Shown in pieces: positions 63,776 to 64,000 of a stretch of 64,000 bases of DNA; the first letter of the stretch is position 1, and each line of letters opens with the position of its first letter. The notes beneath the pieces are model-generated. The model made no database searches, was not told the origin of the DNA, and was given only the letters and a program-made list of their open reading frames with translations. The translations under genes were made by a program, and so were the position numbers. This stretch comes from Zingiber officinale (lineage: Eukaryota; Streptophyta; Magnoliopsida; Zingiberales; Zingiberaceae). The stretch is from NCBI RefSeq assembly GCF_018446385.1, contig NC_056004.1, forward strand, positions 30,820,492 to 30,884,491, in the 5' to 3' direction.

Positions 63776-64000
63776 ATAAGATGATTAACAATGCTAAAAG
63801 TATATGTTTTCAATTAAGTTATGTTAGTGTCATGTTTCATGAAATATGTTTTTGTCATGAATTCCGAATGTCTTGCTATGTTTTGTATTCTGTCATGCTA
63901 TGTTCGATCGATTCCACTCACTGAGTGTTTTCCTAAGCACTCACCCCCTTACTCCCATCTCCAGATAAAGACGAGGAACAAGTTGAGAAGGAGGAGCAAG
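63776..64000 (+). mobile_element. chromovirus-type LTR, part near the window end
   Basis: Contains ACTCACTGAGTGTTTTCC, AAGCACTCACCCCCTTAC and AGATAAAGACGAGGAACAAG. These are words I associate with the downstream part of Del/Tekay LTRs in monocots. The LTR runs off the window. Confidence 0.45.

Overview
This is plant nuclear DNA, most likely from a monocot. The clues are a GC-rich GH17 gene with one short intron, a DUF1068 gene, an Au-type SINE, Tat-lineage Ty3/gypsy elements with a second RNase H, and Sirevirus-like Ty1/copia elements. LTRs packed with GATCGGTC-type palindromes made me think of the ginger family, but that is a weak inference.

Region 1 (1-43.5 kb) is almost entirely nested LTR retrotransposons. 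The host is an old minus-strand Tat-type gypsy element (from about 679, continuing past 34105). It was split by: a 2.26-kb element with inverted LTR-like ends (888-3147, TSD TATAT); a minus-strand gag-only copia element (5243-17238, TSD GTAAG), itself split by a plus-strand gag-only copia element (6247-13297, TSD ACACG); a solo LTR (19159-20850, TSD AAGGT); and a young plus-strand Tat element (22945-34100, TSD CCTTA) that carries an antisense, apparently spliced ORF and a 187-bp higher-order tandem repeat. From 34.1 to 43.5 kb lie older pieces: repeat-rich LTR remnants, a copia 3' end, a solo LTR with perfect TSD TAACT (39225-40940), a minisatellite and a Tat-type LTR.

Region 2 (43.5-53 kb) is a gene island: a GPI-type glucan endo-1,3-beta-glucosidase (plus, 2 exons, 491 aa), an S-adenosylmethionine-dependent methyltransferase of the leucine carboxyl methyltransferase-like family (minus, 2 exons, 326 aa) and a DUF1068 membrane protein (minus, 3 exons, 185 aa) whose 2.9-kb intron holds an Au-type SINE. 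Their exon joins are in frame with GT-AG borders. Nothing suggests that the three act in one pathway.

Region 3 (53-64 kb) is intergenic: a Tat-type LTR, two Harbinger-like non-autonomous DNA elements (TSDs TAA and TGA), a possible small single-pass membrane protein gene, a tRNA-derived SINE beside a tandem array of SINE-like units, an inverted-repeat element split by a copia LTR, an unidentified broken exon, a gypsy RT remnant and the start of a chromovirus-type LTR that runs off the window.

The signal I rate highest is in the LTRs. Several unrelated LTR families each carry an array of short inverted repeats built on a family-specific core. One family also carries about 20 tandem ~30-bp units in which the two arms of a hairpin change together while the loop stays the same. 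All coordinates, TSDs and splice joins were read by eye; no alignment or database search was run.
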